A stretch of DNA of 64,000 nucleotides from Chloroflexota bacterium. GTDB lineage: Bacteria; Chloroflexota; Anaerolineae; Aggregatilineales; J027. The position numbers and the translations under genes are program-made. The notes beneath the pieces are model-generated. The model made no database searches and was not told where the DNA came from. It saw only the letters and a program-made list of their open reading frames with translations. The stretch is taken from the NCBI GenBank assembly GCA_016234595.1, contig JACRBG010000026.1, positions 106,706 through 170,705 on the forward strand, in the 5' to 3' direction. Positions 43,818-54,300 of this stretch are shown in pieces. Position 1 is the stretch's first letter. Every line of letters begins with the position of its first letter.

Positions 43818-44045
43818 CTACCCCACATTGGGTTCGGGGCATGGAATAGGCTGGGTAGCGCGCCGTGAAACGCTTGGTGGTGTCTGATGAGTTACCTGTG
43901 AATTTCGGGCCATACGCGCCAAACCTGCAAAATCAACAGGTTGATCGGGAACGACTTCATGATCACTCCGTCGCGCAATTTTTTGGGCAATTTCGAGTGT
44001 CGCATTGATACCAACCCCGCCAAAATCGTTGTGATGAATCGCCAT
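43818..44045 (-). CDS. Small protein, 75 residues
   Basis: The start at MAIHHNDFGGVGINATLEIA (44045) was preferred to an in-frame start at 44075 because GAGGAGAG lies 9 bases before it. The product is soluble, with a helical first half (TLEIAQKIARRSDHE) and a Ser/Pro/Arg-rich, probably disordered tail (SRRATQPIPCPEPNVG). I recognise no family. It lies 96 bases after the CAP-LysM gene on the same strand and may be cotranscribed with it; a hairpin follows. The strong ribosome site supports it being real. Confidence 0.55.
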   Translation of the reverse strand: MAIHHNDFGGVGINATLEIAQKIARRSDHEVVPDQPVDFAGLARMARNSQVTHQTPPSVSRRATQPIPCPEPNVG

Positions 44046-44141
44046 GATGGTTCTCTCCTCAGATTCCTTAATCATGATGACCTTATCATACGACCCAACC
44101 GGGGGGGCTTGTCACCTATCCAAAGATAGGGTTTTACGCGG

Positions 44142-45284
44142 TCATGATTTTCCTATCCAATGGCGGAAATAACCCACCGCTACGCCGATCAGTACCAAGA
44201 TTTGCAGACCCAAAAGCATTTTCATCAAGGGGAAAGAGCGGCTGGTTTCACGTTTAGCAGGCGCTTTGAACAGAACGGAAGAAGCAGCAAGGGGAACATC
44301 TACTGTCACAGCTATAGAGAGCGAGGGTAACGCGGCAATGACGATGGGGGTCATAGTAGCCGTTGGGGGCAATAATGTTGGCGAGGGGGTTGGCGTTGAC
44401 GTGCTGGTGGTAACAGGTAAATTGGTAGTTGTTGTTTGGGCCTCGGCAGGTAAACTGGTCGGTGACGCTTGACCGGGAACTGGGGTGAATGTGCCTGTTT
44501 GAGGAGGCACGAGAAATACCTCCCCAACTTTTAAAGACCGGATGTCGGATTCTGTCATGTTGTTAAGCGCCAGCAAAGCCGGAATATCGTCCCACGAATA
44601 GCCATACATAATGGCAATATCCCCCACAGTATCGCCTGCTTGGATTTGATGTTGAATATTGCCGTGTTCATCTACCCCAAGAACAATTGGCGCAGGGCGA
44701 GCATTCTCATTTGTACTGCCATTGGTAGATGTATCGGAAGATGTATTCACAACACTAGGGTCGCTTGAGGCAACGGCGGCAAATCCACCACACGCTGACG
44801 GAGAAGCGGGCAAAATATCCCATGACAGTGTGCCAAACACAAGCGTATACCATGTCCCATTAGGGCCGCTGGCAACTCCAACTCCTATATCCTTCCAATG
44901 CCGATTGGTCATGTTGCTATAATGGATGGACGATCCTAGCCACCAATTAAAAGCATCTTGGGGGCTTTCGGCGTAAACCACATTTTCCCCTACCCAGCCC
45001 GTATAACCAGCATCACGAGCACGAGAACGCGGGGTTGAACCATCGTTGGCGACATGGTAATCCCCCGTGGAATTATTATTGGCGAGATTAGTGCTTTGTT
45101 GCATCGCAGCAGCGGTCAAAGCTGAATTTATGGTCAAGGGGGCCGCCCCAACACTTTGACGCAAGCAATTGACTTGGGGTACTAGCCAAGAGGAATCGCC
45201 ACTCTGCGCTCTGACTACTGATGGCAGGTACGCAGGCAAGAGACAGAGTAATAAGGCCAAAAATAACCGATTGCGCCGCCGCAT
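44142..45284 (-). CDS. Secreted CAP-domain and LysM protein with C-terminal membrane anchor
   Basis: The 380-residue protein has a signal peptide (LFLALLLCLLPAYLPSVVRA) and a CAP/SCP domain at about 30-170, with LVPQVNCLRQSVGAAPLTIN, GENVVYAESPQDAFNWW and the HYSNMTNRHWKDIGVGVA motif. A LysM peptidoglycan-binding motif follows at about 214-262 (HQIQAGDTVGDIAIMYGYSW). A Thr/Pro/Ser-rich stalk (270-335) and a membrane segment near the end (MLLGLQILVLIGVAVGYF) complete it. It is probably tethered to the membrane with the CAP domain in the cell wall. GGGAG lies just before the start and a good promoter upstream. CAP domains are of varied function. Confidence 0.9.
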   Translation of the reverse strand: MRRRNRLFLALLLCLLPAYLPSVVRAQSGDSSWLVPQVNCLRQSVGAAPLTINSALTAAAMQQSTNLANNNSTGDYHVANDGSTPRSRARDAGYTGWVGENVVYAESPQDAFNWWLGSSIHYSNMTNRHWKDIGVGVASGPNGTWYTLVFGTLSWDILPASPSACGGFAAVASSDPSVVNTSSDTSTNGSTNENARPAPIVLGVDEHGNIQHQIQAGDTVGDIAIMYGYSWDDIPALLALNNMTESDIRSLKVGEVFLVPPQTGTFTPVPGQASPTSLPAEAQTTTTNLPVTTSTSTPTPSPTLLPPTATMTPIVIAALPSLSIAVTVDVPLAASSVLFKAPAKRETSRSFPLMKMLLGLQILVLIGVAVGYFRHWIGKS

Positions 45285-45318
45285 AACATCTCCCGTACTA
45301 TCTCAGGTGCGGTAGACG

Positions 45319-45347
45319 ATTATACAGGCCGTCACGCCTGATGTCAG
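45319..45347 (-). promoter_or_regulatory. Promoter of the CAP-LysM gene
   Basis: On the minus strand CTGACA (45342-45347) and TATAAT (45319-45324) are separated by 17 bases. Transcription would start near 45312, 28 bases before the start codon. Confidence 0.65.
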
Positions 45348-45408
45348 TCGTGCCCAACCCACCAGTACCCTACTTCATCCTGTCACGATAGGATTAAGGG
45401 GAGATTCG

Positions 45409-48090
45409 CTAAATCAGCTTCAATTCTCGGGCACGGGCAACCGCTTGGGTGCGGCTCCCAACGCCTAATTTGCTATAGACTTGATTGACGTACCATTTCA
45501 CTGTGCCCACCGTCAAAACCAATGTCTCAGCAATTTCGCGGTTAGACTGACCCTCAGCAATCAGGCCCAAAATTTCGACCTCGCGTGTCGTTAATTCCCT
45601 GGGAGCAGCATTTGGAGTTTTTGTCTCAACCCCCAATAGGCGATTAAATGTCTCTTCAATGCTTAAGTGTCTACCGCGCTCCCACGCCAGCGCATAGCCC
45701 TCTGGCCCAAGGACTGCTTCCAATTCAGCCCGTATCCGTTTAAATAGGGGAGCATGTTCGATCCAACCCATTGGTGGCATATCGGGATGGGTCAAAGCCA
45801 GCAATTCAACCGCACGGCTGGCATTACCTTCATGCCATGCCAATAATGCTGCTACGGGAGCCGCCAGCCACAAGCGTTGAGCCATCGAGAATTTATGACC
45901 CGATTGCAGTACCAACATTCGCGCCAGATAACCTCGGGCACCTTCAATATCACCCTGTTGCAGCGCCAAAATAACACGCACAAAGCGCCATTGATTCGCC
46001 GAAAAATACGTCGAGTAGTTGTCCAAGGGCGACGCTTGTTGGCTCCATTGAGCCGCCGAGCTGTAGTCTTCGAATAGAATGCTTAATAAAGCCAAGTTGC
46101 CTTCAGCAAAATAGTCGTAGCCGGGGTCTTGGTAACGTTCTTGGCGTTGCTGAACTAACGCAATCCGCTCATAAGCCAATGTAAAGTTTCCCACGATAAT
46201 TGCCAACGACGCTCCTACAATTAAGCACCATATAGGGGCCAATTGATCACCAAAAGCAGCATGGAGTCTCATTGCCTCGGCAAAAGCTGCTTCGGCTTCT
46301 TCAATCTGATTTTGATAACCCAAGGCAATGGCTAAATTTGTAAGTGTCCAGCGGGTTTCATTTAGATTACCCTCAGTCTGCGAGATAAGCAGGCTTTCGC
46401 GCAGACAGCGATGCATCTTTTGATAATTATTATCACTCTGGCAAAATAAGCCCTGCCACGCCAACACAACCGCTAACAAGAAACGATTATCCTGCTGCCG
46501 CACTATAATCTCAGCCTCTTGCAGTGCCACTTCACCACTTGCCCAATCATCCCAATGAAAAGACATTTGCCCCATAAAACAATAGGCAAAAGCCACCTCT
46601 AGTGGGGCATTCAGTGTTTGTAAAACGGTCAGGGATTGGAAAATGTCGGGTCGCAAATCCAGCGCACTAAGGCGACCTGCTTGGGTCAGGAGGCGCAGAT
46701 AGCGCAAGTGGAGTCGTTGGGCTGTTAGGGATGTACCCGTTTGTATCAGAGGTGTCATGGCTTCGTCGGCAACTTGGAGCAAAGCTGCGCCTTCGATAAA
46801 ACGCCCCGTCATGTCAAAAAACAGATATAGGCTTTCGACCATTTGGTCAATGACATTCCAGTCACTGCACCGACTTGCCCATTGCCATGCCGTACGCACA
46901 TTTTCGAGTTCAAGCTCAATCTCAGCTAGTGCTTCCACTTGGCGGCGACCTTTGACATCCTTTTCGCGCTGCTGCATAAAAACAGCATAATAAAGGGCAT
47001 GAGCAGCATAAGCAGCGTCAGCATCGCCCTCTTCAGCCAATTTTTCGGCAGCATATTGGTGTAACAATGCATGGATTTCATAACGCCGACTTGTGTGTTG
47101 ACCACCCTGCCCCCCAATGACAGAGCGTGACTCGCCCCAGCGCAGCCACGATTTATCTAACAGGGTAGAAAGCTCATGCACCGTTGCGCCTGTGATGGCT
47201 TCGGCGGCCTGTCGAATAAATCCGCCTTGAAAAACTGCTAACCAAGCCATAGCACAACGGTCATTTTCGCTGAGCAGCAGCCATGATTGATCCAGCACAG
47301 CCCGCATGGAGCGATGTCGGGCCGGAATGTTACGGGCAGGTGATTGTAAAATATCAAGGCCACGCTCAATCTCAGTCGCAATTTCAGCACAGGTCAGCGC
47401 CCTCACCCAACAGGCAGCCATCTCAATTGCCAAGGGTGTGCCTTCAAGCAAGCGGCAAATATGGGCTACAGCTTCGCGTTCAGCCTCTAGTGCAAAATCA
47501 GGCCGCATTCGACTAGCCTGCTGGACAAACAGACGCACCGCCGCATATTCAGCAAGGTGGTCATCATTGGCGTCACTCGGATAGGGCATTCCGGGCATAA
47601 CGGTCAGCCACTCTTCATGCAAATTAAGAGCCTCGCGCGATGTCACCAAACATTTGAGGTTGGGAGCAAGAGCCAAAAGGAGGCTAATCAAATCCGCGCC
47701 ATCCAAGAGATGTTCGAAATTATCCAATATCAAGAGTACGTCGCGAGACTTCAAAAACTCGGTCAGTTGATATTCGGGCGATTCCCCGTCGTAAAACTGC
47801 AATTCCAGTGCTTCGGCAATGGCGTGGGGAATCAGATCAGGGGTAGTCAATGATTGCAGTGCCACAAAATAGACACCATCCGTCGCCACCATATTTCCGT
47901 CTAGTGATGGGCGGTGGTCTTCTGAAATCCGCCGACCAATCTCGACCACTAGGCGCGTCTTGCCCATACCGCCGGGGCCAATTAATGTCAGAAGACGGCA
48001 GTTTGGTTCACAGAGGCGTGACATAATCTCGGCAAGGACCTCGTCCATGCCAATAAAAGGAGTGGCGGTAGGTACATGATATAGTGACAT
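45409..48090 (-). CDS. LAL/MalT-type LuxR-family regulator with NTPase domain
   Basis: The 893-residue protein has an N-terminal STAND-type NTPase: Walker A GPGGMGKTRL at about 38-47, Walker B VLLILDNFEHLL near 128, and LVTSREAL as sensor. A long helical TPR-like region (about 350-800) follows, which in this group binds a signal molecule. The C-terminal LuxR helix-turn-helix is LTTREVEILGLIAEGQSNRE to VKWYVNQVYSKLGVGSR at about 830-888. ATP-dependent oligomerisation on ligand binding is the known mode of such regulators. The ATG at 48090 was chosen over the GTG at 48108, because a -10 box lies only seven bases before it. Target genes are unknown; surface genes flank it. Confidence 0.9.
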   Translation of the reverse strand: MSLYHVPTATPFIGMDEVLAEIMSRLCEPNCRLLTLIGPGGMGKTRLVVEIGRRISEDHRPSLDGNMVATDGVYFVALQSLTTPDLIPHAIAEALELQFYDGESPEYQLTEFLKSRDVLLILDNFEHLLDGADLISLLLALAPNLKCLVTSREALNLHEEWLTVMPGMPYPSDANDDHLAEYAAVRLFVQQASRMRPDFALEAEREAVAHICRLLEGTPLAIEMAACWVRALTCAEIATEIERGLDILQSPARNIPARHRSMRAVLDQSWLLLSENDRCAMAWLAVFQGGFIRQAAEAITGATVHELSTLLDKSWLRWGESRSVIGGQGGQHTSRRYEIHALLHQYAAEKLAEEGDADAAYAAHALYYAVFMQQREKDVKGRRQVEALAEIELELENVRTAWQWASRCSDWNVIDQMVESLYLFFDMTGRFIEGAALLQVADEAMTPLIQTGTSLTAQRLHLRYLRLLTQAGRLSALDLRPDIFQSLTVLQTLNAPLEVAFAYCFMGQMSFHWDDWASGEVALQEAEIIVRQQDNRFLLAVVLAWQGLFCQSDNNYQKMHRCLRESLLISQTEGNLNETRWTLTNLAIALGYQNQIEEAEAAFAEAMRLHAAFGDQLAPIWCLIVGASLAIIVGNFTLAYERIALVQQRQERYQDPGYDYFAEGNLALLSILFEDYSSAAQWSQQASPLDNYSTYFSANQWRFVRVILALQQGDIEGARGYLARMLVLQSGHKFSMAQRLWLAAPVAALLAWHEGNASRAVELLALTHPDMPPMGWIEHAPLFKRIRAELEAVLGPEGYALAWERGRHLSIEETFNRLLGVETKTPNAAPRELTTREVEILGLIAEGQSNREIAETLVLTVGTVKWYVNQVYSKLGVGSRTQAVARARELKLI

Positions 48091-48097
48091 ATGTTCT

Positions 48098-48103
48098 ATT
48101 ATA
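48098..48103 (-). promoter_or_regulatory. -10 box placing the LuxR-family start at the mRNA 5' end
   Basis: A consensus TATAAT ends seven bases before the ATG at 48090, so the transcript may be leaderless. No ribosome site is visible. No convincing -35. Confidence 0.4.
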
Positions 48104-48252
48104 CCCACTTTGCTCGAATTAGGGGATGGCTTTGAGCATTTCTCCTAATTTAATACAGATTAGCGAAATAACATGAAAAAAATCTCCATACTTACTTATT
48201 TTGCAAGATTAGAATTTATCATCAAGGCGAAAATCGGGAACATTGGCCTACA

Positions 48253-48287
48253 AATAAAAATACCCCAACAAGAATATGCTGGGGTAT
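48253..48287 (-). terminator. Terminator of the alpha-2-macroglobulin gene
   Basis: Minus-strand stem ATACCCCA (48287-48280) with TGGGGTAT (48267-48260) is followed by TTTTATTTG, 46 bases past the stop. Confidence 0.75.
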
Positions 48288-48332
48288 CACAGCCAAGTTC
48301 GAATGGGCTAGATAGGGTCTCCCGTTCTCATT

Positions 48333-51300
48333 CTATGGCTCAATAGTAAATAACATTCCGGCGCTACGCCCATAAACTTCTGGAAAATAGAACTCCTCAC
48401 CTGTTGCGGGAATGACATTAAATTGCCCCGGCAACCCTAGTCGTAACCGATATACATAAGTATAGGTTCCCGGTGAAAGATAGGTGGCGTACAACACGAC
48501 CTTTTCATCGCGCAATTCGGTTTGTGAAAACGACCACCAACCCCAATCAGCAGGGTCGGCTAGCTCAAGGGATGGGCGTTGGCCGACGATACTATTGGTC
48601 AAGAGATGCGGATCAACTGCTTCGGCTCCAGCAGGGATGGGGTCTTCAATCACTACATAGTTTAGGGAACGTAAGGCGGTAATGGTAAGCATCACGACCA
48701 CTTCATCCCCAACCTTGGCACTAGTGATCGCTTGGCGGGTGGGGTCATCAGCAAGATAATATTGGCGCTCAATCGAGATACCCCGTGAGGCTGGCTCAAT
48801 CCCCGGCACATGCAAAAATGTGGTCAGGTGCATGGTGTAGTAAAGATTCCCCGGCCCATCACCCCGACTAATGACCACCTGATTGGCTTCATCCTGTAGC
48901 AACTTGGACACTTCGACCCGCAACCGCTGAGAATCACGCACGGTGTCAGGTATTACCCGTGTATCGTCAGGCATCAAAGGCTCACTGTTAAGATCGACGC
49001 CGTAAGCATAATCAGCCTCAAGTTCTTGGGTCAACAACATCCAATCGGTGAGGGCCATGACAGCCCAAGCCGTTTCTTGGGTGGTTTCCCATGCGTCGGC
49101 TTGCCGAGCGGTCATCAACCAGCGTACGGCACCGGGGAGCATATCATTGGTAGTGTCATAATGGGCGAGAGCCATCAGCACTAAAGCCGTCGTACGGGTG
49201 TCGGTTGTCCAGTTGTAATAATCGGGCCAATCTTCCCAATGAAGACCCGTCGCACTAGCACTGCCCTCAAAAGTAGCCGCGCTCATAAAGTCGCTCTTAA
49301 GCGTTTCAAGGCGAGGGTCACTGGCATCGTTTGCCAGCATGCTCATCATCAAAAATGCCTGCGCATCAAGGTTAAGGCGCTGGCGTTGCTCAAACATGAG
49401 GGTTAGACGAGCGGCATAGGTCGCTGAATCGAGGCCGGTGGCATATCCACTGCGATTGAGAGCATACAAGACAAAAGCACGCTGGTTTAATTGCCAATTT
49501 TCCAGTGAGTCTAATCCCCCACTGCCTTCTTGTTGAGCGATATAGCCATACAAAAAGTCACCCGCCCGTTCAATAACCCCGGTGTCCACTGCGGCAAAAC
49601 CGCTGTTGCGAGCTTCACTAAGGCCAATGAGAGCATAGGCGGTGGTTAGTGGGTTCGAGGCGTCGGCGGCAAACCAACCCCAGCCCCCATCGGAATGTTG
49701 AAGCGCATACAGCCGTTGCAAGCCAAAAATCACCTGCTGATTGAGGTTTTGTTTCAATTCTGGATCAGATTGGTTCAAAGCCGCCAACGCGCGCATGGTC
49801 ATGATATTGGGGAGAAAACGACTGACCGTTTGCTCAATGCACTGATGCGGATAGTTTTGCAAATAATCCAGTCCATCCAACATCGGCCCTGCTAGGGTAT
49901 GGTCAAGTTGAATCCGTAAACTGCCCCGTTCAGGATCAGCTTGGGTGGGGAGTTCGATTGTTTCGGTCACACGGCGGGCATCCGGCCCATCTAAAACTCC
50001 CGCTGTGCCAACCGTTTCATGGGCTTCGTAATGGTAGACGGGTAATAAACGATCATCACCTTGGCCCAATAAGGGTTTACTGCCATCTGTATAGGAGCCA
50101 TCCTCATTACGCACCGTAAAGGTCGCATCAATGCTAGTGACGTCCAAAACCTGGATGGGCCAATCCACCCGTTGACGCCCCTGCGCTGGAATAGTGACAG
50201 TCTGAATCAGTGCGACATCATTGAGCACTGAAAAACCTGTGCCGATTAATTCAATTTGTACCGTTTGGTCATGACCTGTGTTGTTGTTGACAACCGCACC
50301 CATGCTCAATTCATCCCCGACCACAAAAAAGCGGGGAGTGACAGGTCGGATGAGTAAAGGCTTGGTGCTGATAAAATCGGCGGTGGATTGCCCTACCAAC
50401 ATTGGCCCACCTGCGCCAGCCGTCACAGCCCGTGCATCAATGCGCCATGTCGTCAGATTATCGGGCAGCGTAACCGTGACTTGGGCCTCACCATTGGCAT
50501 CTGTAATCACACTGGGTGTCCATAAGGGAGTATCCACAAAATCTTGACGGACTTCAATCACTCCATAATCACCACCACCGCCACCACCGCCACCTTTACG
50601 CCCATTGGTGACATATTGAACATAATCATCGGCAGAAATTGTCAGCGTTGAAGCTGTCAAAACCCCCAAGCCGCGTCGGCTATAAAAGTATTCTAGCAAT
50701 GATGGGCTGTTCGGTGGCACAAGGCCCAACACTGACAAATCCGTCATACTGAGACCCACTTCAGCACTTACCGGATGACCAGCCCAATCGCGAGTTTTGA
50801 CATCAAGCGTGACGGTATCACCCGGCCCAACCATTTCAACTCCATCGGGCATAATTGGGGTCACTTCCACATCCATGACCAATCGCTCGGTATCAACGGT
50901 TAGAGGAATCATGCCCAAGCGAAATTGAGCATAAGTGGTATGTTCATCAATGCCCTTAATTAGCATGACGGAGACATAAATGTTGGGTGCATAGTTAGCC
51001 TCAATCGGCAATTGATACACATAGGAATTGGTAGTCATATGGATGATTTCGGTATGTAAGAAGCTATCTCGCTCCACTGTTACCAATGCCAATGTTTCCC
51101 CTTGAAATGGGCTAGGAATAAGAATTTGGGCTGTATCGCCGGGGCGGTAGGCATCCGCATCCGAAATTAACGTGATACGATTGTCATTGCGCTGACGCCA
51201 TGGCACGTACTCCGGGCTAGAAACCCACATAAAACCGCTGCTGAGGATGGTGTTGCCTGCACTATCTTGGGTGGTTGCATATAGTTTATAGGCCCCACCA

Positions 51301-54300
51301 CGCGGCGGTACATACTCCACTTGCCCCTGCCCTGCCGCATCCAGTGTGACAGTACCTTTTGCTACTTCGATTTCTTCCAAATCCCATGTCCACGCCATGC
51401 GCCCATCTGTATCTTTTTCTAAGACACTTGCCCAGCGGCGCTCTACGATGCGATAATCCACGACCTGATTAGGCACAGCTTGGCTGTCCCAATCTACTGC
51501 AATCATATTAAAGCGCGAGGTTTTACCCGCCTCGCTCAAATAACTCTCCGGGGCGACGCCGATATAGACCTTCCCCTGATGCACTACAACCTGTACACGA
51601 CCTGAAACCGCTTGTTGAGTTTCATCTGTTACCGTCGCTTCAATCGTATAGCTTTGGCTGCCGGGATGGTTGGCAGCCCCAGCAGGGAGGCGAACCATAA
51701 AATGACCCTCGTCGTCGGTCACACCTTCGCCTTCGGACAGCTTTTCGGCCCATACCCCTGAGGTGGTTTCAACATAGTTATCCGAGTCAAGGCGGTCGTA
51801 GTCAAAATCTTGGAATGTCCAAGACCCACGCCCCTGATAATTGAAATAGTAATCTTGCCCCAATACCACCCACTTGACCTGCGCGTTACTCACAGCCCCG
51901 CCGAAGAAATAATGGGCATCTACAGTCACTTCAACCGTGTCGCCCATCAACACTTCATCGGCAGCGGGGACAGCCTGTACTTCATACTCTGGGGCATGAT
52001 ATTCGGCAACCGCGAAGGTGAGGCCGGGGTTGTTCCAATAATAACCTGCCGAGTAATTGTAGTAATCTTGATAGCCCGGTAATGCAATTGAAATGCGATA
52101 ATTCCCCAAACTAGCGTCTTCGTCTAGCTTAAATTCGCCCGAAAAAGAGCCTTGAGGGTTGACAGCAATACGATCTTCGTAGATTTTCTGATTTGACCAA
52201 TCATAAATTTCAATTGGAACCGTGCGATATCCCGGCATCAAGCTATATACAACATCTTCTTGCTTGCGCAAAATACCTCGGAAATAAACCGTCTGACGGG
52301 GGCGATAAATTGGACGATCTGTATAGAGATATAGTCGTTGACTGGTCTGCTGATAATCCATCGCAATATTAAAATCACCCGGTTGTACACCGTAAATAAG
52401 GCGATTGGAGACAAAACCAAAATGTTTAGGGGTTTGCACCACCGCAAATAACGAGCCATACATGTCTAATTTGGGTAAATCAACTTGTACCAGCCCATTT
52501 TCATCTGTCCGTCCAAAAGCGACCACGCTAAATCGGCTATCATAAAATTTGACCAGCAGATTCGGTTCAGGATCACCCGTCTGCATATTTGTCACCCACG
52601 CCAACGCCTCATGTCGGCTATATTTAAGGGTGATGTTGACAGTTGAGACGATCATCACATGCGCATTCGGGGGATAGCCACGTTGGTTGGATTGTGGGGA
52701 ATTGACATACAGCAGATAAGCACCCGGTTGCAGGGCGCGATATTGACCATTTTCAATCAGTGGTTCATCCGAGAGCGGCTCAACAAAATAGGCCGATAGG
52801 CTGCCTTCAGGAATCCAGCCCTCGGTTTCATCTGCAAAGTTTTTGACCTTCCACCACAAATACCCTTCGGCGCATACTGGCCCATCTTCGACCCAAAATG
52901 TTGTGCCTGCGGCATATTGGGTAACCACCTCACTACTAAAACTGGCCTCGTTTTGAACAGGCAAAGGGCGAGGGTCATTACTCGTCACTCGTGCTTCAAT
53001 ATCCACACTCAAACGTCGGGCAGCCATGCCTTGACACGCAAAATCCTCCAAACCCCGATCCACCTCTTCTGGCGAAATCAAGATCATGCGGTCACGTGAA
53101 ACATTGAGGGGCGAGGCCACCGGAACTTCCCATGAGCGTAGGCGTTGACTAGCATTAGGATACTGAGTGGGTTGGCTATTGCTGCGTGCTACCCCAGCTA
53201 AAGAAGGTAGGTCGAGCTTGTAGAGTTGTAATTCGATAGCATCAATATTGCGATGGCTTACGAACAAGCGGGTAGTAGGGTCATAGGCATTATAAACCGC
53301 CATCATGCCGGGGACATTCAAGCTCAACGATGGTTCATAGGCCCGTGTTGTAAAGTTAATTTCCGCTGGGGTGGTAATTTCATTGCCATACACATCGAGC
53401 ATCCCCGGTTCGAGTGTAATAGCATAATTGACATTGGGGAGGCTTTGAAACATCACAAAATAGGCATTGCGCCATTCTTCGTAATAGCCATCAATCTCGC
53501 CTTCCGGGGCAGGGTTTATATGAATCTTATCGGCGATGCTCGCAGCATCCATCGGTGTATTAAAAAAGATACTGAAGCTGCCGCCGGGGTCGACGTTACG
53601 CTCGCCATCACCGGGATAAGTACGATAGTAATCGGGATAGGGCACGGTACGGAGAGGCCGCATATAGCCATTGCGCAACTCAGAACCAGTCATGGCCCGC
53701 AATATAGTCTCATCCCCGACCAGTAGATACAGCGTGTCTAGTTCTAGAGGGTCAAGAGTACGCAGGCGCACAGTACGGCGATCCATTGACCACGAATACC
53801 CCATTGGAACCTTATCCCCATTCAATGATTCAATATATAACCCTTTTTGAGTCACAGGGTTCATGGGTTGGGTAAAACTGAGTTCAATAATTGGGTTGAG
53901 CGGTACATCAAAAGCCGTTGGTAAGTTGCGGCCAGCCAAAAGTCGTTTGACAGCTTGATCTTGTCGCTCGGTATGGCGCACGCGCGGCGTATTGAGGACA
54001 TAGGCATTCGCAAAGGTAGGTTTGCCCGTCGAAAAACTGAATTGGTAATCCTCTTCTAATACAGCGTCAGTGGGCGTTTTTAGGCCAGCCTTGACTGTAA
54101 CAGTGTAGGTCATTCCACCCACTAAGCCCTGATCAGGTTTAAAAGTGAATATAGAGGTATTGAGCCATTCGCCTGTGCCTGCAATAGCGGGTTCAATTTC
54201 AAGCGGAATGGGTAAGTCGGCCTGAGAGCCAATGCTGGTCAGTGGCACTACTGGGCGGTTGAAAATGACTGTGACTACTGTGTCCGAAGAAGTATTCTGC

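Noticed and set aside
48173..48346. A 57-residue plus-strand frame starting MKKISILTYFARLEF.
   Set aside because: No ribosome site, it runs through the terminator hairpin of the opposite gene and overlaps that gene's end.
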